A stretch of 33,968 nucleotides of DNA from Candidatus Fimimorpha excrementavium (GCA_018710785.1 DVJD01000036.1:1-33968), one strand, 5' to 3'. Shown: positions 15,449 through 25,142, counted from the stretch's first letter. Translations and numbers: made by a program. The notes: generated by a model not told the origin, from the sequence alone.

Positions 15449-18400
15449 ATGGGCAAAAAAGCATTAAGAAAAGATTTGTGGACCGAGATACGAAGGAGCA
15501 GAAACCGCTTTGTTTCCATTTTTTTGATCGTGGCTTTGGGAGTCGCGTTTTTTTCCGGTGTGAGAGCGGCTCAGCCGGATATGCGCATGACAGGGGATGC
15601 GTATTTTGATAAGTACCATCTGATGGATTTAAGGGTGGTGAGTACTCTTGGATTTTCCGAAGAAAATATAGAGGCAATACGAAATGTGGAAGGCGTGGAA
15701 ATGGCAGAACCGTCTTATATGGCGGATGTGCTCCACGATACGGAGTCATCCCAAATGGTCCTGCAATTTTTAGCGGATTCCGATCAGACGAATGAAACGT
15801 CCGTGATTGAAGGAAGAATGCCGGAAAAGGAAGACGAATGTCTGATTGATGCAAGTGTGGCGGAGGAAACGGGATACCAGGTGGGGGATACCATACAGGT
15901 CCATGCAGATAAGGACGCAGATATTTTAGATACTTTTGTTACAGATACGTTTACCATCACAGGAATCGGCGCCAACCCGCTTTACGTTTCTTTTGAGCGG
16001 GGCAGCACTACGGTGGGGAGCGGACAGATCAGCGGGTTTGTGATTGTGCCGCCGGAAAGTTTTTCCCAGGAGGCCTATACACAGGTTATGATTCAGGTGG
16101 AGGGAGCCTCGGAGCTGGAATCCCACACGGATGAGTACAACGATCTGGTGGAGCAGGTGCAGAACCGTCTGGAAGATATCGCGGATGTTCAGTGCCAGAA
16201 CCGGTATGACGCGCTCATAAAAGAGACGCAGGAACAGCTGGAAGATGCCAGGAAAGAACTGGAAGACGGCGAACAGGAAGCAGAAGAGCAGCTTGCGCAG
16301 GCCAGGCAAAAATTGGATGACGGATATGCCCAGCTGGAATCCGGGAGACAGGAGCTGGAATCACGCAAAGCCCAGCTGGCCGATGCGGAAAGTCAGATTT
16401 CAGAAAATGAACAGAAACTGGAAGAGGCCAGACAGCAGCTGGAAACGGGAAGACAGCAGCTGGAAGCAGCCAGAGCTCAGGTCAGCAGCGGAGAGGCAGA
16501 TCTCGCCGTCGCCCAGGCCCAGGTCAGCTCATCGGAAGTGGATTTGAAAATGATACAGTCCATCTATCCGTCACAGCTGCTGCCGGATACGGATCTGGCA
16601 CAGCAGCTGGCCGATGCGCAGGCCCAGCTGGAGGCCGGAAAGCAGCAGCTGGCAGCGGCCCAGGCCCAGATTGACGCAGGCAAGGCCCAGATCGCGGCCT
16701 ATGAACAGCAGATCGAGACGGGAACGCAGCAGATCGCCGATGGGGAGGCAGAGCTTGCCGAGGCGAGACAGCAGGTGGAGGATGCGAGACCGCAGATTGA
16801 GGAAGCGGAGCAGCAGCTGGAGGAAGCGGAAGCAGAACTGGCCGACGGCGAGACGGAGTACGCCGATGCAAAGGCAGAGGCGGAAGCAGAGCTGGCCGAT
16901 GCCAGAGAGCAGATTGCCGATGGAGAGGAGCAGCTTTCTGAGCTGGAAGTGCCCACCTGGTATCTGACCAACCGGAATGATCTGCCCGGCTATGAAGAGT
17001 TCGGTTCCAACGCGGACCGTGTGGGAGCCATCGGAAATGTATTTCCTGTGATTTTCTTTTTGGTGGCAGCTCTGGTCAGCCTGACGACCATGACGCGTAT
17101 GGTGGAAGAGCAGCGGGTTCAGATCGGAACCCTAAAGGCGCTTGGATACAGCAAAGCGGCCATTGCGTTCAAATATATTGTATACGCGCTGCTGGCGACC
17201 ATCGGCGGAAGTGCGGCAGGAGTCCTCTTCGGCGAAAAAGTGTTCCCCTGGGTGATCATCTATGCCTATAAGATTATTTATCCCTATATGGATACCATGG
17301 AGATCCCCTACCGTCTGGATTTTGCGGTGATGGCCTCCGGCCTGGCGCTTTTGTGTACGCTGGCAGCCACGATCCTGTCCTGTTATAAGGAACTGGCCGC
17401 CCAGCCGGCCCAGCTGATGCGTCCGGCGGCGCCGAAACAGGGAAAGCGGGTTCTGCTGGAACGGATCGGGTTTTTGTGGAGACATTTGAACTTTACGCAA
17501 AAATCCACATGCCGAAATCTGTTCCGCTATAAAAAGCGTTTTTTCATGACGGTATTTGGAATCGGAAGCTGTATGGCTCTGCTGATTGTGGGATTCGGCC
17601 TTCGCGATTCCATCGTACATATTGCGGATATTCAGTATGCGCAGATTCAGCGCTATGACGGGATGCTTCAGCTTCATGAGGATGCTTCGGAAGAAGAAAT
17701 GGATGAGCTGTATCAATATCTGGATGGAAACGAAGAAGTGGATCAATATGTCAAAGTTTCCATGAAAACGCTGGATGCGCAGGCCAACGGAGAAACCCGC
17801 TCTCCCTACGTCGTGGTGCCTCAGTCTGCGGAGGATCTGAAAGACTTTATTGTGTTTCAGGATCGAAAGACCAAGGAGGTGTATTCGTTTGATGAAAACA
17901 GCGTCATGCTGACCGAGCAGCTGGCAGACCATCTGGGGGTGGGGGAAGGTGACCAGATTCAGATTCTATCCACCGATGGGGAAGAAGCCTCCGTTACCGT
18001 GACCCATGTGGTGGAAAACTACATGATGCATTATATTTATATGGCGCCGCAGGTGTATGAAAATGCGTTTGGGGAAAGCCCGGATTATTCGATGCTTTTG
18101 ATACGGCTGACGGATGCCGGGAAAGAGAACCAGGAGTCCATCGGACGGGAACTGCTGAACTTTCCGGCGGCATTTGCCATGAATTATGTCAGTGAAAACA
18201 AAGAACAGATCGAAAATATGCTGGGCAGTCTGAATATTGTCATCGTGGTGCTCATCCTGTCGGCGGGAATGCTGGCTTTTGTGGTTTTATATAATCTGAA
18301 CAATATTAATATCAATGAGCGAAGACGTGAGCTGGCTACCCTGAAAGTTTTGGGATTTTATGATCCGGAAGTGGCGGCGTATGTGTATCGGGAGAATATT

Positions 18401-18631
18401 ATCCTTACTGTCATCGGAGCGCTTTTGGGAGTCGGGCTCGGCGCCATCCTTCACCGGTTTGTCATCGTGACGGTGGAAGTGGATCAGGTCATGTTCAGCA
18501 GAACGGTTTCAGTGCTGAGCTATCTGATCAGCGCCGGACTGACCTGTGTGTTCTCAGCGGTGGTAAATTATGCGATGTATTTCAAGCTGAAAGCCATCGA
18601 CATGGTGGAATCGCTGAAGAGCATTGAATAG
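15449..18631 (+). CDS. FtsX-like ABC permease with long periplasm-type coiled coil
   Basis: 1060 residues. A first membrane helix (FVSIFLIVALGVAFFSGV, about 25-42) is followed by an extracellular MacB-like domain, then a coiled coil of about 240 residues (about 255-500) made of repeated QLEEAR/QLADAQAQLEAG heptads, then an FtsX domain with three helices (about 525-650), a second helix near 690-715, another extracellular domain, and a final FtsX domain (about 920-1050). With the ATPase upstream this makes a full transporter in the MacB superfamily. Substrate unknown; lantibiotic/antimicrobial resistance or envelope remodelling are possible. The long coiled coil should project from the membrane, possibly to reach the cell wall or a hydrolase. 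No regulator gene is adjacent. Confidence 0.93.
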   Translation: MGKKALRKDLWTEIRRSRNRFVSIFLIVALGVAFFSGVRAAQPDMRMTGDAYFDKYHLMDLRVVSTLGFSEENIEAIRNVEGVEMAEPSYMADVLHDTESSQMVLQFLADSDQTNETSVIEGRMPEKEDECLIDASVAEETGYQVGDTIQVHADKDADILDTFVTDTFTITGIGANPLYVSFERGSTTVGSGQISGFVIVPPESFSQEAYTQVMIQVEGASELESHTDEYNDLVEQVQNRLEDIADVQCQNRYDALIKETQEQLEDARKELEDGEQEAEEQLAQARQKLDDGYAQLESGRQELESRKAQLADAESQISENEQKLEEARQQLETGRQQLEAARAQVSSGEADLAVAQAQVSSSEVDLKMIQSIYPSQLLPDTDLAQQLADAQAQLEAGKQQLAAAQAQIDAGKAQIAAYEQQIETGTQQIADGEAELAEARQQVEDARPQIEEAEQQLEEAEAELADGETEYADAKAEAEAELADAREQIADGEEQLSELEVPTWYLTNRNDLPGYEEFGSNADRVGAIGNVFPVIFFLVAALVSLTTMTRMVEEQRVQIGTLKALGYSKAAIAFKYIVYALLATIGGSAAGVLFGEKVFPWVIIYAYKIIYPYMDTMEIPYRLDFAVMASGLALLCTLAATILSCYKELAAQPAQLMRPAAPKQGKRVLLERIGFLWRHLNFTQKSTCRNLFRYKKRFFMTVFGIGSCMALLIVGFGLRDSIVHIADIQYAQIQRYDGMLQLHEDASEEEMDELYQYLDGNEEVDQYVKVSMKTLDAQANGETRSPYVVVPQSAEDLKDFIVFQDRKTKEVYSFDENSVMLTEQLADHLGVGEGDQIQILSTDGEEASVTVTHVVENYMMHYIYMAPQVYENAFGESPDYSMLLIRLTDAGKENQESIGRELLNFPAAFAMNYVSENKEQIENMLGSLNIVIVVLILSAGMLAFVVLYNLNNININERRRELATLKVLGFYDPEVAAYVYRENIILTVIGALLGVGLGAILHRFVIVTVEVDQVMFSRTVSVLSYLISAGLTCVFSAVVNYAMYFKLKAIDMVESLKSIE

Positions 18632-18668
18632 AAAAACATAAATAAGCGGATTGCAGCATCCATGGATC

Positions 18669-18730
18669 GGAGGCCGTCGCGGCGAGGCGATACGAAAGGT
18701 ATCAGCCGGTTGGGCGAGGGTCTCCTTTTT
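18669..18730 (+). terminator. Branched terminator after the ABC operon
   Basis: An outer stem GGAGGCC (18669-18675) with GGTCTCC (18719-18725), one wobble pair, encloses a second hairpin GATAC-GAAAG-GTATC with flanking GGC/GCC. TTTTT follows at 18726-18730. The branched form is more elaborate than a simple terminator. Confidence 0.6.
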
Positions 18731-18790
18731 ATGGGGAAAACGGCTGTTTGCCAGGGGGGATTGGGGAAACGGACAGGGGCTGGATATGCT

Positions 18791-18833
18791 GTTATGTTAA
18801 ATCTATGTTAAATTTGTTAATTTTTCGTATAAT
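18791..18833 (+). promoter_or_regulatory. Pho-box-like repeats and -10 element upstream of phosphate transporter
   Basis: ATGTTAAATCT, ATGTTAAATTT and GTTAATTTT follow each other, with GTTAA cores at 18796, 18807 and 18816 (11 and 9 bases apart). On the minus strand each reads TTAACA or close to it, matching the TT(A/T/C)ACA repeats known for PhoP in Bacillus. TATAAT lies at 18828-18833 and no good -35 is present, as expected for an activator-dependent promoter. PhoP control is inferred. Confidence 0.5.
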
Positions 18834-18954
18834 CTATTGAAAGAGAAAATGAATATAGTATAAACTAAAAAGAGAGTAAAATTTTATCATAATCCTTGCA
18901 CATAATTTTACAAAAGTTTTACAATCAATATGTGGATTGACGGAGGAAGAAAAA

Positions 18955-20598
18955 GTGAAAATTACAGACGTATTCAGTCTGCTCGGCGGTCTGGCTCTGT
19001 TTCTGTACGGGATGCAGATGATGAGCAATGGGCTGGAGGCAGCCGCGGGAAACCGCATGAAGCAAATTTTGGAGAAACTGACGTCCAATCGGTTCCTTGG
19101 TGTGCTGGTGGGAGCCGGAATCACGGCGGTCATCCAGTCCTCGTCTGCAACGACGGTCATGGTAGTTGGATTCGTAAATTCGGGTATGATGACCCTGCGC
19201 CAGGCGGTTTGGATTATCATGGGCGCCAATATTGGTACGACGATTACCGGACAGCTGATCGCTTTGGATATCGGTGCCATCGCCCCTCTGATCGCGTTTG
19301 CGGGAGTGGCGTTGATCCTTTTTATAAAAAAGGAGAAGGTTCATCACTGGGCTCTGATTGTAGCCGGCCTTGGAATTCTGTTTATCGGTATGGATATGAT
19401 GAGTACATCCATGATGCCGCTTCGGGATTCGGAAGCCTTTGTTTCGCTGATGACAAAATTTTCCAATCCGATTTTGGGTATTTTGGCAGGTATGATTTTT
19501 ACGGCGATTATCCAGTCTTCTTCCGCTTCGGTCGGTATTCTGCAGGCACTCGCCACCAGCGGACTGATCGGTTTGCCAAACGCGGTATTTGTGTTGTTTG
19601 GGCAGAATATCGGTACCTGCATTACGGCAGTTCTGGCTTCCATCGGAGCGAACCGGAACGCAAAGAGAACGACAATCATCCATCTGATGTTCAACATCAT
19701 CGGTACCGCAATCTTTACCATCGTATGTATCACGACGCCGCTGACTTCTCTGGTGGAGAGTATTACTCCGGGACGTGTCTCGGCTCAGATTGCAAATATG
19801 CATACGCTGTTTAATATTGTGACAACGCTTCTTCTGCTTCCGTTCGGAACCTATCTGGCAAAACTGGCGACAAAGATTTTGCCGGATCGTCCGGAAGAAA
19901 AGAACGATGCTATGCATTTGGAATATATTCCATCTTTGGAACTGAAACGTGAAAACCAGATTGGCTTGTCCGCCATTGCTGTAAATGGCATTCAAAAAGA
20001 AATTTCCCGTATGATGGATATGGCGAAAGAGAATATCGAGCGCAGTTTTGAGGCGGTTTTGGAGGGAAAGACGACATTGCTTCCGGAAGTTTCTGAGCGG
20101 GAAGAATACATTGATTATCTGAACAAGGAAATTTCCAAGTATATTTCCAGGATTATGGTGAATGAACACAACCGGGAAGATTCCAAATATATCAGCGCCT
20201 TGTTTAAGGTATGCGGCAATCTGGAACGAATCGGTGATCATGCCATCAATATCTGTGAATATACAAAACTCATGGAGGAAAAGAAAATTCATTTTTCTCC
20301 CAAAGTACTGGAAGAGATTGGGCAAATGAAGCAGGTAAGCCTGGAAGCCATGAATAAGCTGGAAAGGGTCCGGATGGGCTCCTCCCGTTCGGATATCCGT
20401 GAGATTGAGGAAGTGGAACAGAAAATGGATGACATGACCGAAGAATACCGCAATAATCAGCTGGAACGTATGCAGGTGGGTGTCTGCTCCGACGAGGCCT
20501 GTGTCCTGTATTCGGAAATGCTGACAGATTTTGAGCGAATCGGCGACCATATCCTGAATATCGGCCAGGAAATGGGACAGGGAAAAGTCAGCGCATAA
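18955..20598 (+). CDS. Na+/phosphate cotransporter (NptA family) with PhoU domain
   Basis: 547 residues. Two Na/Pi cotransporter repeats each carry the QSSS signature, QSSSATT at 61-67 and QSSSASV near 187-193, between about eight membrane helices (residues 1-310). The C-terminal 200 residues form PhoU-like helical bundles (EISRMMDMAKENIERSFEAVL..., CGNLERIGDHAINICEY and FERIGDHILNIGQE). It imports phosphate with sodium; the PhoU-like tail is thought to respond to phosphate status. GTG 18955 is chosen because GGAGGA at 18942-18947 precedes it by 7 bases; a TTG at 18937 is also in frame. Single-gene unit with its own promoter and terminator. Confidence 0.95.
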   Translation: MKITDVFSLLGGLALFLYGMQMMSNGLEAAAGNRMKQILEKLTSNRFLGVLVGAGITAVIQSSSATTVMVVGFVNSGMMTLRQAVWIIMGANIGTTITGQLIALDIGAIAPLIAFAGVALILFIKKEKVHHWALIVAGLGILFIGMDMMSTSMMPLRDSEAFVSLMTKFSNPILGILAGMIFTAIIQSSSASVGILQALATSGLIGLPNAVFVLFGQNIGTCITAVLASIGANRNAKRTTIIHLMFNIIGTAIFTIVCITTPLTSLVESITPGRVSAQIANMHTLFNIVTTLLLLPFGTYLAKLATKILPDRPEEKNDAMHLEYIPSLELKRENQIGLSAIAVNGIQKEISRMMDMAKENIERSFEAVLEGKTTLLPEVSEREEYIDYLNKEISKYISRIMVNEHNREDSKYISALFKVCGNLERIGDHAINICEYTKLMEEKKIHFSPKVLEEIGQMKQVSLEAMNKLERVRMGSSRSDIREIEEVEQKMDDMTEEYRNNQLERMQVGVCSDEACVLYSEMLTDFERIGDHILNIGQEMGQGKVSA

Positions 20599-20611
20599 AT
20601 CAAATCAGAAG

Positions 20612-20659
20612 TGCCCTGGCAGTCAGACACATAGAAGGTGGAGACTGTCAGGGCATTTT
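20612..20659 (+). terminator. Terminator after Na/Pi cotransporter gene
   Basis: TGCCCTGGCAGTC (20612-20624) pairs with GACTGTCAGGGCA (20643-20655) with one mismatch, followed by TTTT. Confidence 0.8.
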
Positions 20660-20685
20660 GCGCCATAAGCATGCGGCCGGTGCGT

Positions 20686-20717
20686 GGGAAGCATGCGGGA
20701 AGCATGCGGGAAGCATG
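20686..20717 (+). repeat. 11-base tandem repeat
   Basis: GGGAAGCATGC is repeated two full times and once more as GGGAAGCATG in direct tandem between the convergent cotransporter and AraC genes. AAGCATGC also occurs at 20667. No function is evident. Confidence 0.7.
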
Positions 20718-20733
20718 GAAAGCGGCCGCCCCT

Positions 20734-22992
20734 TTATTTGCATCGGTTCCGTTCCCGGTATTTTCCGGGGGTCATGCCGGTTTTCTTTTTAAAGCTGCGG
20801 ATGAAATTCTGCGCATTGCTGTAGCGGAGAAGATCTGCAATCTCGGACACGGATTTTGCCGTTTCGATCAGCCATTTTTTTGCCATATAAAAACGATAAT
20901 TTTCCAGATATTGGGAAAAGGTCTGATTCGTTTGTTCTTTAAACAGCTGCCACAGATACATGGGATGGCAGTGCAGTTCCTGGGCACATTGCTCCAGAGT
21001 AATATCGGTGTCAAATCTCTGCTGAATCATCGCAATCACTTCTTTTGACAAATCGTGCTGATGTTCCATATTTTTATCTTTCATCCATTTTTCCAGAGGT
21101 TGAATCAAATGCTTTTTAAAATAATAATTCATGGTTTTGGCATCATGGATCCGGGCCAGTATGTCCAGCAGGTGGGAGGAAAAGATCTCATAGGGCAGCG
21201 GGGCTTTTTTCTGAATGCCGGAAAAGAGGGAGGCTGCGCTCCAGATGATCAGGATTTCCTGCTTTCCGGTATCGCCGGATTCCTGAAAGATTCGTTTGGA
21301 GATGATATCCATGAGGCGGTCTGTCTCCGCGCCGGTTCCATTTTGCATGGATGCAGCCAGCTGTCCGCACAGCTCTTCCGGACAGAAATCCGATGTCCAG
21401 CCGCCGTTTTGATCCAATGCCATGGGGGGAGCGCTGCCGCCCACTCCCAGATCCGCCACAGCAGCCAGATAAGCCGTATGTACCTGGGTGTATTCATGGA
21501 AGGCGGGACTGGTTCCCAGGCCAAACAGATAGGATTCCATGGTCATTTCCTGTTTGATTCGTCGGCAATCTTCCCGCAGCCGCTCCGTAAAACGAGTGCG
21601 GTAGGGAAGGTTTTGGATCCAAACCACGAGAAGGCCCTGATAAAAGGTGCTGGTGATCACGCAGTCCAGTGGGAGGATGGAGAAAATCTTGCTGGCTGCC
21701 GATACATCCGGATTTAAAACGGCCGGATCCGCTTCCAGCATTTGAAAGACCAGGATCGCCATCTCCGTACCGTGGAGCTGTATCCCGGTCCGTTTGGCTT
21801 CGTCCAGGATTTTTTGGGGCGGGACAGAGGAAAAACTACCTTTGATCAGCTTCTGAAAGAAAAATTCCTTCAGGCTGTTTTTGTATAGTTCCATCTGTTC
21901 TTCATACTGATCCACACCTTGTTTGATCAGCAGCAATTCATTGCCCTCCGTGCTGTCTTTTGTCATCTGCCGCATTTGATTGGCGATGGCAGAGATGGGA
22001 GCAGAAAGTTTGCGGGAAAACAGATAAATCAAAAGCAGCAGGACGATGAGGGCAATCCCGCCGAACAAAAGAGCCGTATTCCAAAGGGTGTACATCTCTT
22101 GGTTAATAGAAAAAAGGTCTATGATGCTGAAATAGGTCCAGCCATTGTCATCCCGGATCCAGGTCAGATACAACTCCTGATTATCCAGGGTAATGGGCCG
22201 CATCCCGGATTTTTCTTCCAGAGAAAGGCTGCAGAGATAAGGAGACTCCGAAAGATTCTGTCCGATTTCATCCGCATTGCTGCTGTAAAGGATGATATCC
22301 TCTTCGTTGGCGATCAGGATCTGTCTTTCTGTGTCCGAACGGCCAAGAAACTCGTTCATTTTTTGAGGATCGATGGAGACAACCATGACAGACTGGCTGT
22401 TTGTGTGAAACAGCGGATAGGGAACCAGAAGAACGATACCGTCAATCAGAAGCTTTGGATATTTGCCGGGGCGGGTGAAGCCCTCCCACGGAGGCAGATA
22501 GGCCCACATGGCGGTCTGATGGGAGTCATTTTCCAGCAAAAGAGTTTGGATGGGATTGTCCCCTTCCTCGTTGGGGAGAAAGTCACCGGCAAATCCGCTG
22601 CTTATGAGGAAGGAGTTCTTGAAATTGATAAAATAGGCCCCTTCTAAAATGTCCTGGCCGTAGGAAAAATTTTCCAGTTCTTCCTGGGCGTCATGCAGCA
22701 TGGTATAGCTGCGAAAATCCAGATCGTTATAGCAATAAGAAAAAAAGACATCCTCCACCGCTTTGGAAGTAAAGTAGGATTTTGCGCTTTCCTTGTACGT
22801 TTCCAGCTGCAGGCGGGTTTTGTCCAGGTATTCCAGCTCGTTGGAAAGCGACTGCTTCTGCATGGCGGCAAGGCTGTCGTGGATGGTATAGATGAGCAGA
22901 CCGAGAAATGGAAAAAGACAGAGCAGAGTCATGGCCAGCAGGATCTGATATTTCAGGGAAAGGCTTTTTACAAATTTTTTAGCTGTCTTCAT
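20734..22992 (-). CDS. Membrane-bound AraC family sensor-regulator
   Basis: 752 residues. A membrane helix (about 15-36), an extracellular sensor domain of about 265 residues resembling dCache, a second helix (ALLFGGIALIVLLLLIYLF, about 305-325), a short HAMP-like stretch (SRKLSAPISAIANQM), a cytoplasmic middle region, and a C-terminal AraC pair of helix-turn-helices (ITLEQCAQELHCHPMYLWQLFKEQTN and VSEIADLLRYSNAQNFIRSFKKKTGMTPGKYR). It senses a ligand outside and acts directly on DNA, a design common beside sugar ABC operons in Lachnospiraceae and Paenibacillus. ATG 22992 has GGAGGA 7 bases upstream; ATG 23007 would contain that site. It is divergent from the LplB-like gene, its likely target. 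Confidence 0.93.
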   Translation of the reverse strand: MKTAKKFVKSLSLKYQILLAMTLLCLFPFLGLLIYTIHDSLAAMQKQSLSNELEYLDKTRLQLETYKESAKSYFTSKAVEDVFFSYCYNDLDFRSYTMLHDAQEELENFSYGQDILEGAYFINFKNSFLISSGFAGDFLPNEEGDNPIQTLLLENDSHQTAMWAYLPPWEGFTRPGKYPKLLIDGIVLLVPYPLFHTNSQSVMVVSIDPQKMNEFLGRSDTERQILIANEEDIILYSSNADEIGQNLSESPYLCSLSLEEKSGMRPITLDNQELYLTWIRDDNGWTYFSIIDLFSINQEMYTLWNTALLFGGIALIVLLLLIYLFSRKLSAPISAIANQMRQMTKDSTEGNELLLIKQGVDQYEEQMELYKNSLKEFFFQKLIKGSFSSVPPQKILDEAKRTGIQLHGTEMAILVFQMLEADPAVLNPDVSAASKIFSILPLDCVITSTFYQGLLVVWIQNLPYRTRFTERLREDCRRIKQEMTMESYLFGLGTSPAFHEYTQVHTAYLAAVADLGVGGSAPPMALDQNGGWTSDFCPEELCGQLAASMQNGTGAETDRLMDIISKRIFQESGDTGKQEILIIWSAASLFSGIQKKAPLPYEIFSSHLLDILARIHDAKTMNYYFKKHLIQPLEKWMKDKNMEHQHDLSKEVIAMIQQRFDTDITLEQCAQELHCHPMYLWQLFKEQTNQTFSQYLENYRFYMAKKWLIETAKSVSEIADLLRYSNAQNFIRSFKKKTGMTPGKYRERNRCK

Positions 22993-23041
22993 TCGATGTT
23001 CCTCCATTGTCTCGGGTATGGCATTTTGTGTTTCAGGAGTA

Positions 23042-23172
23042 ATTATATCATATGATCCGAAAAAACACTACACTTTTGCGAAATGATACTATGATTATCC
23101 CCGGTTTTTGAAAAAATGATTGTGCATAAAGCATAAATGATTATTGAAAAGGACAAAAAAACACAGCATAAT
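23042..23172. promoter_or_regulatory. Divergent control region between AraC regulator and sugar importer
   Basis: For the importer, TTGAAA at 23144-23149 and CATAAT at 23167-23172 with a 17-base spacer. For the regulator, TATAAT on the minus strand at 23042-23047 with no clear -35. The A/T-rich DNA between them is the likely AraC binding area, but I see no clear repeated site. Confidence 0.5.
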
Positions 23173-23223
23173 TCTGGTAAACGAAAAAGAAGAGAAAACG
23201 TGCTTGTCTGAAAGGAGGTATTT

Positions 23224-24180
23224 ATGAAAACATCACAAAAGGCAAATGTACTGCCGATGATGTACCCAAAAAAGGGACGGGGAAAACGGTTCAAAAAGGC
23301 GATGTCCATGTACAAATGGCTTTATATCATTATGATACCAGGGCTGATCTACTACATCGTCTTTAAATATGCTCCCATGTGGGGAGTGCTGATTGCGTTT
23401 CAGGATTACAATCCCTATACCGGATTCGGACACTCCTGGGTCGGGCTGAAACATTTTCAGCAGTTTTTTACGGGCCCCAAATTTGTACCGGTATTTCTCA
23501 ATACCCTGGGGATTTCCATCCTGAATATCACGCTCACCTTCCCGGCGCCGATCATTCTTTCTTTAATGATCAATGAACTGCGGATGCAGAAGATGAAACG
23601 GGTGGTGCAGACCTGTATTTATATTCCCCATTTCCTCTCCTGGGTGATTGTGGCCAGTTTGACGTATACCATCTTTTCTTCCACGGGAGTCATCAATCGC
23701 CTGCTGGAAACTCTGGGAGCGGATTCCGTGGATTTTTTGACCTCCACTTCCCTGTTTCGTCCCATGATTGTCGGACAGAACATATGGAAGGGCACCGGGT
23801 GGGGAACCATCGTCTTTCTGGCAGCCATGGCGGGAGTCGATGTCCAGTTGTATGAGGCAGCTATCGTGGATGGAGCCGGACGTTTCCGTCAGATGTGGCA
23901 TGTGACCCTGCCGGCCATCCGCAGTACCGTGGTGATTATGCTTATTTTGAAAATGGGTTCGGTGCTGGACACCGGGTTTGAACAGATTTTCCTGATGAGC
24001 AATGCGCTGAACCGCTCGGTTTCTGAGACATTTGATACCTATGTGTATACGGTGGGGATCACCCAGGGATCCTTCAGTTATTCCACAGCTGTGGGGCTGT
24101 TTAAATCGGTGGTAGCCATCATCCTGATTTTCGGTTCCAATGCGCTGGCCAAGAAGGTGGGAGACAGCGGAATCTTCTGA
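23224..24180 (+). CDS. Sugar ABC transporter permease (LplB type)
   Basis: 318 residues with about six membrane helices. The N-terminal basic segment and WLYIIMIPGLIYYIVFKYAPMWGVLIAFQDYNPYTGF are typical of LplB-like permeases. The EAA loop that contacts the ATPase is YEAAIVDGAGRFRQMWHVTLPAI. It forms the membrane channel with the next gene's product. ATG 23224 has AAAGGAGG at 6 bases. As is common for this type, no ATPase gene is in the operon; a shared MsmK-like ATPase encoded elsewhere is presumed. First gene of the uronide operon. Confidence 0.95.
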   Translation: MKTSQKANVLPMMYPKKGRGKRFKKAMSMYKWLYIIMIPGLIYYIVFKYAPMWGVLIAFQDYNPYTGFGHSWVGLKHFQQFFTGPKFVPVFLNTLGISILNITLTFPAPIILSLMINELRMQKMKRVVQTCIYIPHFLSWVIVASLTYTIFSSTGVINRLLETLGADSVDFLTSTSLFRPMIVGQNIWKGTGWGTIVFLAAMAGVDVQLYEAAIVDGAGRFRQMWHVTLPAIRSTVVIMLILKMGSVLDTGFEQIFLMSNALNRSVSETFDTYVYTVGITQGSFSYSTAVGLFKSVVAIILIFGSNALAKKVGDSGIF

Positions 24181-24236
24181 CCGCAGGCTTGGGAGATGCC
24201 CGGGCCTTTGATATGACAGAAAGGAGTGCACAACGA

Positions 24237-25142
24237 ATGGAGAAAAAAGTGAAGCATCAAAAAACACACCGCAATGATACGGTTTACTCGAGGATATTCG
24301 ATGTGTTCAATGTGTTTTTCCTGATTTTCTGCGCGGCCGTCACTATTGTGCCGCTGATTTATGTGGTAGCCTGTTCCTTTGCCACCGAACAGGAGATTCT
24401 GGAACGGGGGTTTTTCCTGATTCCGCATTCGGTTCAGTTTGAGTCCTATAAATATATTTTTTCCTCTGATACCCTGCCGCGGGCGTTTTTAAACACCGTG
24501 GGCATCACCATCGTGGGAACGCTGGTATCCATGGTTTTGACCGTTACTCTGGCCTATTCCCTGTCGAAAAAATATCTGCCGGGGCGCAGGGGGATCCTGA
24601 CGCTCCTTTCCTTTACGCTGGTGTTCAGCGGCGGTATGATTCCCACATTCCTGGTGGTGAAGGGACTGGGGCTGATTGATTCCTATCTGGCGCTTATTTT
24701 GCCCGGCGCCGTAAGTACCTGGAATCTGATCGTCATTAAAAATTTCTTCGAAGGGCTGCCCATGGAGCTGGAAGAGGCGGCTAAGATCGACGGGGCCCAC
24801 GATCTGACGATCCTGGGAAGGATCATGATGCCGCTGTCGAAACCGGCGCTGGCCACATTTTCCCTGTTTTATGCGGTGGGATACTGGAATAACTATACAA
24901 GCGCCCTGCTTTATATCAACGATTCCGATAAATGGCCGCTGCAGATCATGCTCCGACAGATCATCATGCTGGCAAACGGGGCCATCGACGGCAGTGAATT
25001 CGATGAATTGGCCACCCGGCCGCCAGAGGAAAGCGTTCAGATGGCAGTCATCGTGTTCGGCACGCTGCCAATCCTGATTTTGTATCCGTTTTTGCAGAAA
25101 TATTTTACGAAAGGCGTTATTGTGGGAGCCGTGAAGGGATGA
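24237..25142 (+). CDS. Sugar ABC transporter permease (LplC/YtcP type)
   Basis: 301 residues, six membrane helices. The start DTVYSRIFDVFNVFFLIFCAAVTIVPLIYVVACSF and the EAA loop LEEAAKIDGAHDLTILGRIMMPLSKPAL identify the carbohydrate CUT1 permease family. ATG 24237 is taken because AAAGGAG lies about 10 bases upstream; an in-frame ATG at 24189 has no such site. It pairs with the permease 56 bases upstream and the binding lipoprotein downstream. Confidence 0.95.
   Translation: MEKKVKHQKTHRNDTVYSRIFDVFNVFFLIFCAAVTIVPLIYVVACSFATEQEILERGFFLIPHSVQFESYKYIFSSDTLPRAFLNTVGITIVGTLVSMVLTVTLAYSLSKKYLPGRRGILTLLSFTLVFSGGMIPTFLVVKGLGLIDSYLALILPGAVSTWNLIVIKNFFEGLPMELEEAAKIDGAHDLTILGRIMMPLSKPALATFSLFYAVGYWNNYTSALLYINDSDKWPLQIMLRQIIMLANGAIDGSEFDELATRPPEESVQMAVIVFGTLPILILYPFLQKYFTKGVIVGAVKG

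Noticed and set aside
18925-20550. 541-codon frame opposite the Na/Pi cotransporter
   Set aside because: Cys/His/Gln-rich shadow translation without a start context; the plus strand is a clear family member.
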